NCBI GenBank assembly: GCA_947175035.1
Contig: CAMWLG010000002.1
Coordinates: 57,914 to 121,913, forward strand
DNA length: 64,000 nt
Origin: an uncultured Lachnospiraceae bacterium
Lineage (GTDB): Bacteria; Bacillota; Clostridia; Lachnospirales; Lachnospiraceae
Direction: 5' to 3'
Shown here piece by piece: positions 45,071-54,438 of the stretch; the first letter of the stretch is position 1, and the number at the start of each line of letters is the position of its first letter. The translations under genes and the position numbers were made by a program. Below the pieces are notes generated by a model. That model saw only the letters and a list, made by a program, of their open reading frames with translations. It made no database searches and had not been told where the DNA came from.

Positions 45071-45128
45071 TACCACAGCATAATTCGGGAGCATATGTTA
45101 TTATATTTCATGTGGAGGCGTGATATAC

Positions 45129-47312
45129 ATGAGAAAACTTTCAAGAAAAAAATTAAATACCACATGTTATATAAAAAACATATATCATTTTGTATTCCAA
45201 ATTCTGCTTGTGGTATCGCTTATCGTAACAATGCCGGTGAACAGCAGTGTTGCATATGCGGCAAATGTCCCATCATCCGTAGATTCATCGGTAGAAGATT
45301 CGTCAGCGGAGGATTTGGCAGCCCTCGCCGCGGAGCGGGATATCATGGCGCTGGTATATCTCTGTGAGGAGATAGAGGCGCATAGTGAGCCTTCTATGGA
45401 CAGTGAGGTAACAGCGACTCTTACCAGCGGTCAGACAGTATATATTCAGGACGCTTTTTATAATCAAGAGGAGGGGATTCTCTGGATTTATGCGAATTTT
45501 GCGGGGGATTCAGGTATGCTTTCCGGTTACTTTGATAGGCGGATGCTGGCATGTTCCGACGAGCGGTTCCTGGACTGGGAGAGGGCGAATTTTGGCGATA
45601 ATGTTTCACAGATCATGGAGATTGGGACATATGCCGCGGAGGGCCGAGGGGCTTTCGCAGATATCGCCCAATTTCCCGAAAGTTATCAGGCGGGTTTGAC
45701 CAAGTTGAAGAACCTGCATCCCCAGTGGGTTTTTGTCCCTATGGAGACGGGACTTGACTGGAATACCGTGGTCTCTCAGGAGCTTACGGGGGGCAAAAGT
45801 CTGGTGTACAAGAGCTTTCCCGATTACACCAAGGCGGGTGCCTATGATGATGGCAACTGGTTTTATGCCACCAGAGAGATTTTGGAATATTATATGGATC
45901 CTAGGAACGGTTTGACGGAGGACAGAATTTTCCAGTTCGAGCTTTTGACCTACAATGAAACCTACCACACGGAAAGCGCGGTGGAGCGTTTTTTGCAAAA
46001 TACATTCATGAGAAGTCCCAATCCTGCACCTGGGACGGTGATGACCTTTGCTCATATTTTCTGGGCGGTGGGCGCGGAGGATATTCGACAGGTCAGCCCT
46101 TTCCATCTGGCAGCAAGGGTATATCAGGAGCACAAAGATGAATCGTCCGGACTGATCTCCGGCCATTACCCCGGGTATGAGGGATATTACAATTATTTCA
46201 ATGTGGGGGCGTCAGGCACTAACACTGATCAGATTATTATAAACGGCCTGAAATACGCAAAGGATCACGGTTGGAATAACGCTTATTTTTCTATACTGGG
46301 CGGTGCGGATGTGATATCTGCCAACTATATTAGGAAGGGACAGGATACGCTCTATCTGCAAAAATATAATGTCAATCCCAAGGCGAGCCATGCACTTTAC
46401 ACTCATCAGTACATGCAGAATATTTCCGCTCCCACCACAGAAGGTTCCAGCATCAAGAAGTTGTATACTCTGGCGAATTCCCTGAACAATAGCTTTGTGT
46501 TCAAGATTCCTGTATATAAAAACATGCCCGGGAATGCGTGCCCCTATCCTTCCGATTCTTCCGGTATCGCCCTGCAGATTCCTGCGGAGTATGACAAGAC
46601 CGTGTGGATCGATGGTGTGCCATACCCTTCGGAGACCCGGGAGGGAATGCAGATTGTGAAGCTGACGGACAACAAAGCTAAAAGCGCCGTGGTCTACCGC
46701 TATGAAAATGGTGTGCCCACAGGCATGTATGTGTGGACTCTCGATTACCAGAACGGCGGGTACACGGCAACACCCCAGCCCAAGCTGCAGGATCTTTTGT
46801 CTTATGACGGCTTTTCTATCAGAATCTCAGGTGATCCCGGCATCCGCGTGAAGGCGGGGATTGACGCCACGCTGAAAAACACTCTGGTCAAGTCGGGAGT
46901 TGGCGGCTATAAACTGAAGGAATATGGGATTCTAATGACGGAAAAGGGGGCGGATGTTCCCAATGAATCTATGGATTCATTTGTGAAGGGCGGCGAGGGA
47001 GTTCTTGCGGGCATGTCCTTTGGAAAGGACGCCCAAGGACAGCAGATGGATATTGTATACGAGACTGTTGACGGCAGAGAGCGGTTCACTTCCGTGCTTG
47101 TGGGGCTTCCAGCGTCCTCCTATAACAAGGAATATCGCTTCAGGAGTTATGCGGTTTTGAGCAAAAATGGCACGGAGAGCATTGTATATGGTCCGATCGT
47201 TTCCCGCAGCATGAAGTCTCTGGCGGAGCAGGTCATCAAGAGCAAGGATTACGCCGAGGATTCGGATGCGTATAACTATTTACAAAAGATTATGGAGGCA
47301 GCTCATGAGTAA
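45129..47312 (+). CDS. Secreted glucosaminidase-like cell-wall hydrolase with SH3-type domain
   Basis: A 727-residue exported protein. The N-terminus is basic, with a long hydrophobic core and the cleavage region SVAYAA near residue 45. An SH3-like domain follows (about 75-150), then a region like LytG-type N-acetylglucosaminidases: LHPQWVFVPMETGLDWNTVV near 200, and LTYNETYHTESAVERFLQNT near 278. The C-terminal 200 residues form an extra beta-rich domain. Start ATG 45129 is chosen because GGAGG is 10 bases before it; GTG 45120 is too close. Its presence between glycosyltransferases suggests remodelling of peptidoglycan for polymer export or attachment. Confidence 0.82.
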   Translation: MRKLSRKKLNTTCYIKNIYHFVFQILLVVSLIVTMPVNSSVAYAANVPSSVDSSVEDSSAEDLAALAAERDIMALVYLCEEIEAHSEPSMDSEVTATLTSGQTVYIQDAFYNQEEGILWIYANFAGDSGMLSGYFDRRMLACSDERFLDWERANFGDNVSQIMEIGTYAAEGRGAFADIAQFPESYQAGLTKLKNLHPQWVFVPMETGLDWNTVVSQELTGGKSLVYKSFPDYTKAGAYDDGNWFYATREILEYYMDPRNGLTEDRIFQFELLTYNETYHTESAVERFLQNTFMRSPNPAPGTVMTFAHIFWAVGAEDIRQVSPFHLAARVYQEHKDESSGLISGHYPGYEGYYNYFNVGASGTNTDQIIINGLKYAKDHGWNNAYFSILGGADVISANYIRKGQDTLYLQKYNVNPKASHALYTHQYMQNISAPTTEGSSIKKLYTLANSLNNSFVFKIPVYKNMPGNACPYPSDSSGIALQIPAEYDKTVWIDGVPYPSETREGMQIVKLTDNKAKSAVVYRYENGVPTGMYVWTLDYQNGGYTATPQPKLQDLLSYDGFSIRISGDPGIRVKAGIDATLKNTLVKSGVGGYKLKEYGILMTEKGADVPNESMDSFVKGGEGVLAGMSFGKDAQGQQMDIVYETVDGRERFTSVLVGLPASSYNKEYRFRSYAVLSKNGTESIVYGPIVSRSMKSLAEQVIKSKDYAEDSDAYNYLQKIMEAAHE

Positions 47313-48948
47313 GGCTTCCCTAAAGAATTCATTCAAAGCGCAGCATTCAGAGAGCGTTTTGGAAACAATTGGCAAATTTTGCCTCAACGTACTCAAGATT
47401 CTTGTCTGGTTGAGCGTGGTACTGGTTTTGGTGATACTGCCCTTCTATTTTCAGGAGGGCTACACGCATATAGGGTCGGACAAGTCTTATTTTTTTAGAA
47501 AAGCCAGCGTGATGCTGGGCAGACTGATTTTGCCAGTGTGGGGGGGCTGCATCCTATGTTATGGTATGAATCTATTCATCCATAAAAAGAAGGGGCAGCT
47601 TCCACAGTTGTTTCGTTGCCTTTGCATCACGGATTATTTTGCTTTTTTCTATGGAGTGTGTGATATTATCTCGTATTTTTGTTCAGACTATAAAGAAACG
47701 GCACTCTGGGGAACTACAGGTTGGTTTATGGGACTGATTCCACAGCTGACGCTGGTGGCACTCTATTTTCTGATTCGCTTTTTCCAGACCAAGGGAGAAT
47801 GGGTGGTCATCCTTAATCTGTTGGCGTCCGCAATTGTCTTTGTGTTAGGGTTTCTCAATCGATTTGCTGTATTTCCCATCCCAATGAAGTATTCGGACCG
47901 GGAGACTTTTATCTCCACCATTGGCAATATTAATTGGTACTGCGGGTATTTGATGGCGGTGTTCTTTGTGGGCGTGGGGCTGCTGTGGCTGGATCAAGGC
48001 GAGGACAAGCGAAAGACATGGCTTTTGTGCGGCTATGTGTTTGTGGGATTTGCCACATTGATCACGCAGGGCAGTGAAAGCGGTATATTTGCCTTGGCGA
48101 TTGTATTGTTTACCTTATTTGTGCTGTCGGCAAAGGATGGAGATCTGACAAGAGTGGGCAAGTTTTGGCTGATTATTCTGCTTCTGGCCATGGCGGGAAT
48201 CTTTACTGCCGCGTTGCGGCTGGCGTTCCCGGGACGTATCACTTTTACCTTCACACTGGGCGATCTGTTGACCTATAGTCCACTTTCGTTTATCATGGCG
48301 GCAGCAGCGCTGGCTGGTGTTCTCACAGCGCATAAAGGAAAAGGGGCATCCGTTGCTCTATTGCGGCGTGGCATGAAGATTTTCACAAAAATATGCTGTA
48401 TTGCCATCCCGCTCCTGCTTGTAATCTTTATTGGCATGATTGCCATGAATACCGTTCATCCGGGGAGCCTGGGAGCGCTGTCCCAAATGAGTGTGTTTAC
48501 TTTTAATGATCGTTGGGGGAGCTCCAGGGGGGCGACATGGTCGATTGGACTTCGATGTTTTATGGAACAGGATTTTCTACATAAATTGACAGGCGTGGGA
48601 CCGGATTGTATGGCGGATTTTTTATATAAAGACAGCAGTGACTCGCTTCTGGCATTGGCGCAGCGGGCTTTCGAGAAGATGCGTTTGACCAACGCCCACT
48701 GCGAGATTTTGACGATTCTGGTGAATGAAGGAATCCTGGGGGCAATCTGTTATGGAGGGATGTTGATCAGTCAAGCATATTCTCTGATACGCAGCAGGGT
48801 GAATAATGCATACGCTGCCGCTTGTGGATTGTGTGTGTTGGCATACTTTGCCAACAGTTTGTGGAGCTTCCAGCAGACGATGGGGGTTGTGCCCCTGTTT
48901 GTCATCATGGGACTGGGAGGATATTTCCTGCATAGGGGTGAGGAGTAA
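47305..48948 (+). CDS. O-antigen-ligase/polymerase-like membrane protein
   Basis: A 547-residue protein with about twelve hydrophobic segments of the Wzy_C/O-antigen ligase type. The long extracytoplasmic loop near residues 400-480 carries the ligase-like motif NAHCEILTILVNEGILG. Start ATG 47305 follows GGAGG; an earlier in-frame ATG (47266) lies inside the glucosaminidase gene. It overlaps that gene by 8 bases. It would polymerise or transfer a lipid-linked glycan outside the cell; the acceptor is unknown. Confidence 0.82.
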   Translation: MSKASLKNSFKAQHSESVLETIGKFCLNVLKILVWLSVVLVLVILPFYFQEGYTHIGSDKSYFFRKASVMLGRLILPVWGGCILCYGMNLFIHKKKGQLPQLFRCLCITDYFAFFYGVCDIISYFCSDYKETALWGTTGWFMGLIPQLTLVALYFLIRFFQTKGEWVVILNLLASAIVFVLGFLNRFAVFPIPMKYSDRETFISTIGNINWYCGYLMAVFFVGVGLLWLDQGEDKRKTWLLCGYVFVGFATLITQGSESGIFALAIVLFTLFVLSAKDGDLTRVGKFWLIILLLAMAGIFTAALRLAFPGRITFTFTLGDLLTYSPLSFIMAAAALAGVLTAHKGKGASVALLRRGMKIFTKICCIAIPLLLVIFIGMIAMNTVHPGSLGALSQMSVFTFNDRWGSSRGATWSIGLRCFMEQDFLHKLTGVGPDCMADFLYKDSSDSLLALAQRAFEKMRLTNAHCEILTILVNEGILGAICYGGMLISQAYSLIRSRVNNAYAAACGLCVLAYFANSLWSFQQTMGVVPLFVIMGLGGYFLHRGEE

Positions 48949-48966
48949 CAGTTCAGCCCGCGCCAT

Positions 48967-48995
48967 TTGCCATTTATTCCCAAAGATGATATAAT
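48967..48995 (+). promoter_or_regulatory. Strong internal promoter of the glycan island
   Basis: TTGCCA (48967-48972), a 17-base spacer and TATAAT (48990-48995) preceded by TGA (extended -10), about 44 bases before ATG 49039. It would start a second transcript covering the ligase-like and diamino-sugar genes. Confidence 0.78.
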
Positions 48996-49038
48996 ACACT
49001 GGATAGACTATACCGCGAAGGGATATTGGGGGATTCGT

Positions 49039-50640
49039 ATGTCGTTGAAGCTTCACTTGAATAAAAAGAGAATACTATACGCCATATGTTTTGCATTGTT
49101 TTGTCTGATTGACCAGAGGAGCAAAACCTGCAGTGGTCTTGACGGTTGGCTGGAGAGTTTCCGTGATTTGACGGGCGTGGTTATGGCAGTGGTCATCATG
49201 TCACACTACCATGTTAGTGATTTTATGAAACGAAAGCTCCCTTATATGGTGTGGAGCATTGTGAGCATTGCGGGGGGCGTGCTTTTTTGTCTCTTCGGGC
49301 AGGAATATGAATATTTTTTGAATGACCGGATTGTGATCGCCATGGATGTATTTCTCTTTGGACATATCCTGATTCATACATTCATTGATCTATTGATTGA
49401 GAAGAAAAGACCGAAGCTGAACAAGCGGTTTGCCTGTGTTTGGCTTTTCATGATGCTGTGGATGATTGTGTCCAGAAGTGAATATATCTGGCCCTTGACC
49501 TATTTGATCATGTTCGGCTGCTTTTACCTGACGGACTATACCAGGGAGGAGCAGGAGGATTTGTTTCAGGGGATGCTGGATGGCATTATTTTGGCATTCT
49601 TTTTAATACAGGGCTGGGCTTTTGTGTTTAGACCCTATGACGCGGTGCGGTATAAAGGTGCGTATAACAATTGCAATCTGAACGCGTCGTTTTATTGTAT
49701 TGTTCTGGCGGCAGCGGTTTCAAAACTGATTTATACCACAAGGAAATCTGCCAATAAGTGGATTCGACTGTATTATTGGCTGGGAATTGGCGTGACACTG
49801 TCCTTTTTGTTTATGACGATCGGAAGGACGGGGTGGATGACTGGGGCGGTGCTTGTGCTCGTTGGTCTGTTGTCTATCAAAAAGATTACGGGCAGTAAAA
49901 ATTTTATCAAGAACTGCTTTGTAGTTGTGTTGTGCTTTTGTCTGATGTTTCCCCTTGTGTTTGGCGCTGTGCGCTACCTTCCTCCAGCGTTCCACCATCC
50001 AGTATGGTTTTTTGGCGAGTGGCGGGAGACGAGGGTACACTCTTGGGATAAATGGGATTCAGAGAAATTTGTGGATTTGGACGAGCTGCTCAAGGCGGTT
50101 TCCGGGAGAATCGGGTATTTTCTGGATTATTTTTCAGAGAAATCCGCTCTGGCCATCAGGGCGAAAGCAGCGGAGGCCACTCCTGAACAGATGGCAAGGT
50201 ATGAGGAGGCATTGCAACAGGGCTATGCTCTGGGTCTGGAGTACAAGAATCAGTCAATTCCCGTGCGGAAAGCCATTTACAAATACTATATTGATCATTT
50301 GAATCTGTTTGGACATCCGTATAGCGAGCAGGGCTTCCAGCTCTGGCCTACTTACTGGATCGGGCATGCTCACAATATTTATCTGCAATACGGGACAGAC
50401 TTTGGAATTCCCGTGTTGGTACTGTTTGTGGCGTTGATGATCTGGGCGGCTGCGCTCTATATTCGTCAATTTCTTGCCAATCCATTAGAAAAGCCGGAGG
50501 AGGCTGTTGGTTCTTTGCTTTTTCTGCTGGTGCCGGCTGTCTTTGGGCTGTTTGAATACTGTTGGGGCGTGGGCAGCCTGAGTATTACTTTATTGTTTAT
50601 CGTGTGGAGAAGGGCAATTTGTTATGAAAAAGAACGCTAA
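49039..50640 (+). CDS. Second O-antigen-ligase-like membrane protein
   Basis: A 533-residue protein with about eleven hydrophobic segments. The long outer loop (about residues 330-450) ends in HAHNIYLQYGTDFGIPVL, the WaaL/Wzy_C-like motif. Start ATG 49039 has GGGGGA 5-10 bases before it and lies downstream of the promoter at 48967-48995; an in-frame TTG at 48967 is the -35 box, not a start. It overlaps the dehydratase gene by 17 bases. Polymerase versus ligase cannot be told apart from sequence. Confidence 0.85.
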   Translation: MSLKLHLNKKRILYAICFALFCLIDQRSKTCSGLDGWLESFRDLTGVVMAVVIMSHYHVSDFMKRKLPYMVWSIVSIAGGVLFCLFGQEYEYFLNDRIVIAMDVFLFGHILIHTFIDLLIEKKRPKLNKRFACVWLFMMLWMIVSRSEYIWPLTYLIMFGCFYLTDYTREEQEDLFQGMLDGIILAFFLIQGWAFVFRPYDAVRYKGAYNNCNLNASFYCIVLAAAVSKLIYTTRKSANKWIRLYYWLGIGVTLSFLFMTIGRTGWMTGAVLVLVGLLSIKKITGSKNFIKNCFVVVLCFCLMFPLVFGAVRYLPPAFHHPVWFFGEWRETRVHSWDKWDSEKFVDLDELLKAVSGRIGYFLDYFSEKSALAIRAKAAEATPEQMARYEEALQQGYALGLEYKNQSIPVRKAIYKYYIDHLNLFGHPYSEQGFQLWPTYWIGHAHNIYLQYGTDFGIPVLVLFVALMIWAAALYIRQFLANPLEKPEEAVGSLLFLLVPAVFGLFEYCWGVGSLSITLLFIVWRRAICYEKER

Positions 50641-52489
50641 ATTTCCAAATATTCCCGTGAATGGGACGATTGCGCTGGTATTGATGGATATCATGGCTGT
50701 GCTTGTCTCCTCCTTTGCAGCGCTGTATATACGTTTTGAATTTAGCTTTCGCGAAATAACGCCCATCTATTTAGAAAGATTTGAACATATTCTGCCCTTG
50801 AATATCTGTATCACGCTTTTGATTTTTACGGTTTGGAAACTATATAGGAGCGTGTGGCGTTATGCCGGTGGTGCGGATTTGATGAATATTGTCTTTGCAA
50901 CCACAAGTGCTGCCTTTGTCCATTTGATTTTCTGTCATGTTACCGGGCAGAGCATGCCCCGCAGCTATTATTTTCTCTATTGGATGCTGTTGTTTGGTTT
51001 TACATCCTGTATCCGTTTCAGCTATCGGATCTTGTCTATCGTCAGTACCAAATATCGGGAAAACATGGGAAAGAGCCAGAAAATCTCTGTGATGTTGATT
51101 GGCGCAGGAGCTGCTGCAAATGCCATATTGAAGGAGATTGAGGAAAGCCGTTACTTGAATCTGCAAGTAAAATGTATTATTGATGACGGGGTGGAAAGCC
51201 ATGGTAAGTTTATGCGTGGTGTGCCCGTTGTGGGTGGCAGGGATAAAATTGTGGAAGCAGCGGGACAGTACTCCATCGACGAGATTATCTTTGCCATACC
51301 GTCCGCCGGCGTGAAGACGCGCAAGGAGATTTTGGATATCTGTAAGGAGAGCGGCTGTAAGCTCCTGGCTCTCCCCGGTGTATATCAGTTGATCAATGGG
51401 GATGTGTCGGTATCAAATTTAAAAGAGGTGGAAGTCGAGGATCTGTTGGGAAGGGAACCGATTCAGATCAATACGGCAGAGGTGCTGGATTATGTGAAGG
51501 GAAAAACCGTTCTGGTCACCGGTGGCGGCGGCTCCATCGGCAGCGAGCTATGCAGACAGATTGCCGCACATTTGCCCAGGCAGCTTATCATTGTGGATAT
51601 TTACGAGAACAGCGTTTATGAGATACAGCAGGAGCTGATCCAAAGGTATCCTGCGTTGGATTTGGTGGTATTGATTGCATCTGTGCGCAACACAGACCGT
51701 ATCAATTCTATTTTTGAAAAATATCATCCCGATGTGGTATACCACGCGGCAGCCCACAAGCATGTTCCCCTGATGGAGGACAGCCCTAACGAGGCCATCA
51801 AGAACAATGTGTTTGGCACCTATAAGACTGCTCAGGCGGCGGATCGATACGGGGTGGAGAAATTTGTGCTGATTTCCACGGACAAGGCGGTCAACCCTGC
51901 CAATGTCATGGGAGCCTCCAAGCGTATCTGCGAGATGGTCATCCAGATGATGAACCAGCAGTCCAGGACGAACTTTGTGGCGGTGCGATTTGGCAATGTG
52001 CTGGGCAGCAACGGCAGCGTGATTCCCCTGTTTAAGAAGCAGATAGCGGCAGGTGGGCCCGTCACGGTGACCCACCCGGACATTATACGCTATTTTATGA
52101 CCATTCCCGAGGCGGTATCCTTGGTGCTGCAGGCGGGAGCCTATGCCAAGGGCGGTGAGATATTCGTGCTGGACATGGGTGAGCCGGTCAAGATTCTCGA
52201 CTTGGCACAGAATCTGATCAAGCTGTCCGGATACAAGGTGGGAGAGGATATTGAAATCAAATATACCGGCTTAAGACCTGGGGAAAAGATGTACGAGGAA
52301 CTTCTCATGGATGAGGAGGGGCTGAAGCAGACTGCCAATCAACGCATTTTTATCGGCAGGCCCATAGAGTTTGACGTGGAACTATTTCGGAAACAATTGG
52401 AGAGACTAAAAGAGGATGCAGAATCTGAATCCGCAGACATACGCAGTGACGTGAAGGAGATTGTGCCGACCTATCTGTTTGAGAAATGA
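50624..52489 (+). CDS. epsC: Membrane-bound UDP-GlcNAc-type 4,6-dehydratase (PglF/EpsC/CapD-like)
   Basis: These enzymes make UDP-4-keto-6-deoxy-GlcNAc, the first step to UDP-di-N-acetylbacillosamine. The 621 residues have four N-terminal membrane helices, a first nucleotide-binding domain (VMLIGAGAAANAIL) and a second SDR domain with LVTGGGGSIGSELCRQIA (near 296-313). The catalytic TDK triad is in STDKAVNPANVMGASKR (near 425), where a methionine takes the place of the usual SDR tyrosine, as in PglF. The aminotransferase follows 24 bases later. Substrate is inferred from the gene set. Confidence 0.92.
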   Translation: MKKNAKFPNIPVNGTIALVLMDIMAVLVSSFAALYIRFEFSFREITPIYLERFEHILPLNICITLLIFTVWKLYRSVWRYAGGADLMNIVFATTSAAFVHLIFCHVTGQSMPRSYYFLYWMLLFGFTSCIRFSYRILSIVSTKYRENMGKSQKISVMLIGAGAAANAILKEIEESRYLNLQVKCIIDDGVESHGKFMRGVPVVGGRDKIVEAAGQYSIDEIIFAIPSAGVKTRKEILDICKESGCKLLALPGVYQLINGDVSVSNLKEVEVEDLLGREPIQINTAEVLDYVKGKTVLVTGGGGSIGSELCRQIAAHLPRQLIIVDIYENSVYEIQQELIQRYPALDLVVLIASVRNTDRINSIFEKYHPDVVYHAAAHKHVPLMEDSPNEAIKNNVFGTYKTAQAADRYGVEKFVLISTDKAVNPANVMGASKRICEMVIQMMNQQSRTNFVAVRFGNVLGSNGSVIPLFKKQIAAGGPVTVTHPDIIRYFMTIPEAVSLVLQAGAYAKGGEIFVLDMGEPVKILDLAQNLIKLSGYKVGEDIEIKYTGLRPGEKMYEELLMDEEGLKQTANQRIFIGRPIEFDVELFRKQLERLKEDAESESADIRSDVKEIVPTYLFEK

Positions 52490-52513
52490 AATCATTAGGA
52501 GCAGGGTAGAATT

Positions 52514-53785
52514 ATGGTAGAATTCGCAAAATTTAAGGACAAGGTTTGGCTGTCCAGCCCCACCATGCACGGGGAGGAATTGAAATATGTGACGGAGGCA
52601 TACGAGACCAATTGGATGTCCACCGTGGGCGCCAATATCAACGAGGTGGAACGTCTCGCCTGCGAGCAGGTGGGATGCAAATATGCGGTTGCCCTGTCCT
52701 CAGGAACCGCGGCGCTGCATATGGCGGTGAAGCTGGCGGGTGTCAAGCCCGGAGAGCGGGTGTTCTGCTCCGATATGACCTTTGATGCCACGGTCAATCC
52801 CGTGGTGTACGAGGGCGGCGAGCCCGTCTTTATCGATACGGAATACGACACATGGAATATGGATCCAGTGGCTTTGGAGAAGGCTTTCGGGTTATATCCG
52901 GAAGTTCGGGTGGTCGTCATTGCCCATCTCTATGGAACACCCGGCAAGATTGACGAGTTGAGGGCTGTCTGTGAGAAGCATGGTGCCATACTTGTGGAGG
53001 ACGCTGCGGAGTCTCTCGGGGCGACATACCGATCCGGGGTTTCCGGTGGATGGAAGCAGACGGGCGGATTTGGCACATATACAGCAATTTCTTTTAACGG
53101 CAATAAGATCATCACCGGTTCGGCGGGAGGGATGCTGCTCACCGATATTGCCGAGGCGGCAGACAAGGTGAGGAAATGGTCTACCCAGTCCAGAGAGAAC
53201 GCGCCTTGGTATCAGCATGAAGAATTGGGGTATAACTATCGCATGAGCAACGTGATCGCGGGTGTGGTGCGAGGACAGTTCCCGTATCTTTCGGAGCATA
53301 TCGCTCAGAAAAAGGAGATATATAAGCGGTATCAGGAGGGGTTCAAAGGACTTCCAATCACGATGAACCCCTATGACGAGACCGTGAGCGAGCCTAACTT
53401 CTGGCTGTCATGCCTGTTGATCGAGCCTGATGCCATGTGTAAGCAGGTCAGGGGGGAGTGCGAGGCGTTATATGTGGCGGAGCCCGGCAAATCCTGCCCC
53501 ACACAGATTTTGGAATTTCTGGCGGCGCACAACGCGGAAGGCAGACCCATCTGGAAACCCATGCATATGCAGCCCCTTTATCGGATGAATGGATTCGTCA
53601 CCAGGGAGGGGGACGGCAGAGCGAAGACCAATGCCTACATTGCAGGCGGCGTCGTTGGAAGGGATGGACGGCCACTGGACGTGGGTATGGATATTTTTCA
53701 CAGGGGACTCTGTCTGCCCAGTGATAACAAGATGACGGCAGAACAGCAGGAGTTGATCATTGAGATGGTAAAGGCATGTTTTTAA
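52514..53785 (+). CDS. epsN: PLP-dependent aminotransferase (PglE/EpsN-like, DegT family)
   Basis: It would aminate the 4-keto sugar to UDP-4-amino-trideoxy-GlcNAc. The 423-residue DegT/DnrJ/EryC1-fold protein has the donor-side SSGTAALHMAVKLAG (near 62-76), VEDAAESLGATY with the PLP-ring aspartate, and SFNGNKIITGSAGGM (near 193-207) with the Schiff-base lysine. It is placed directly between the dehydratase and the PglC-like gene, completing the pathway with the acetyltransferase at 54439. Confidence 0.93.
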   Translation: MVEFAKFKDKVWLSSPTMHGEELKYVTEAYETNWMSTVGANINEVERLACEQVGCKYAVALSSGTAALHMAVKLAGVKPGERVFCSDMTFDATVNPVVYEGGEPVFIDTEYDTWNMDPVALEKAFGLYPEVRVVVIAHLYGTPGKIDELRAVCEKHGAILVEDAAESLGATYRSGVSGGWKQTGGFGTYTAISFNGNKIITGSAGGMLLTDIAEAADKVRKWSTQSRENAPWYQHEELGYNYRMSNVIAGVVRGQFPYLSEHIAQKKEIYKRYQEGFKGLPITMNPYDETVSEPNFWLSCLLIEPDAMCKQVRGECEALYVAEPGKSCPTQILEFLAAHNAEGRPIWKPMHMQPLYRMNGFVTREGDGRAKTNAYIAGGVVGRDGRPLDVGMDIFHRGLCLPSDNKMTAEQQELIIEMVKACF

Positions 53786-53798
53786 GAAAGGCGGGGCC

Positions 53799-54431
53799 AT
53801 GCACAAGCAGGGAATCTATGAAAAATATATAAAGCGTCCCCTGGACTTTGTCTGTGCGTTGGCTGCGCTGATCGTGTTATCCCCTGTGATGCTTGTCACG
53901 GCGATATTGGTACGGGTCAAATTGGGTACTCCGGTGGTATTCCGGCAGGAACGCCCTGGGAAGGATGGGAAGATTTTTACTTTGTATAAATTTCGCTCCA
54001 TGACGGACAAGACAGATAAGGAGGGCAAGCTTTTGCCGGATGAAGTGAGACTCACAACCTTTGGCAAGAAACTGCGTTCTACCAGCCTGGACGAGCTGCC
54101 GGAGCTTTGGAATATCCTGCGGGGGGATATGGCGGTGGTGGGTCCCAGACCCCTCCTGGTGCAATATCTCCCACTTTATAACGCCAGGCAGGCGAGACGG
54201 CACGAGGTGCGTCCGGGGTTCACCGGATACGCACAGGTTCACGGGAGAAATGCCATCTCCTGGGAGGAAAAGTTTGAGAAGGATGTCTATTATGTGGATC
54301 ATATCACATTCTTCGGGGACTGTAAAATAATCCTGCAGACGGTGGGGACGGTGCTGCGGCGGGATGGCGTCAGCTCAGCCACAGCTGCCACCATGGAGGC
54401 GTTTCAGGGAACCCCGGAGGTGGAGGAATGA
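53799..54431 (+). CDS. epsL: Small phosphoglycosyl transferase (PglC/EpsL-like priming enzyme)
   Basis: A 210-residue monotopic phosphoglycosyl transferase that would move the diamino sugar-1-phosphate to undecaprenyl phosphate. It has a re-entrant hydrophobic N-terminal helix (about residues 17-38), YKFRSMTDKT, the catalytic Asp-Glu pair in SLDELPELWNILRGDM (near 95-110) and VVGPRPLLVQYL. It lies 13 bases after the aminotransferase and 7 before the acetyltransferase. This minimal form contrasts with the large polytopic enzyme at 37035. Confidence 0.93.
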   Translation: MHKQGIYEKYIKRPLDFVCALAALIVLSPVMLVTAILVRVKLGTPVVFRQERPGKDGKIFTLYKFRSMTDKTDKEGKLLPDEVRLTTFGKKLRSTSLDELPELWNILRGDMAVVGPRPLLVQYLPLYNARQARRHEVRPGFTGYAQVHGRNAISWEEKFEKDVYYVDHITFFGDCKIILQTVGTVLRRDGVSSATAATMEAFQGTPEVEE

Positions 54432-54438
54432 GGAGAAT

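Noticed and set aside
48967..49038. Longer N-terminus for the second ligase-like protein from a TTG at 48967
   Set aside because: That TTG is the -35 box of a near-consensus promoter and the -10 lies inside the extension. ATG 49039 has a ribosome site and starts with a typical basic, hydrophobic N-terminus.
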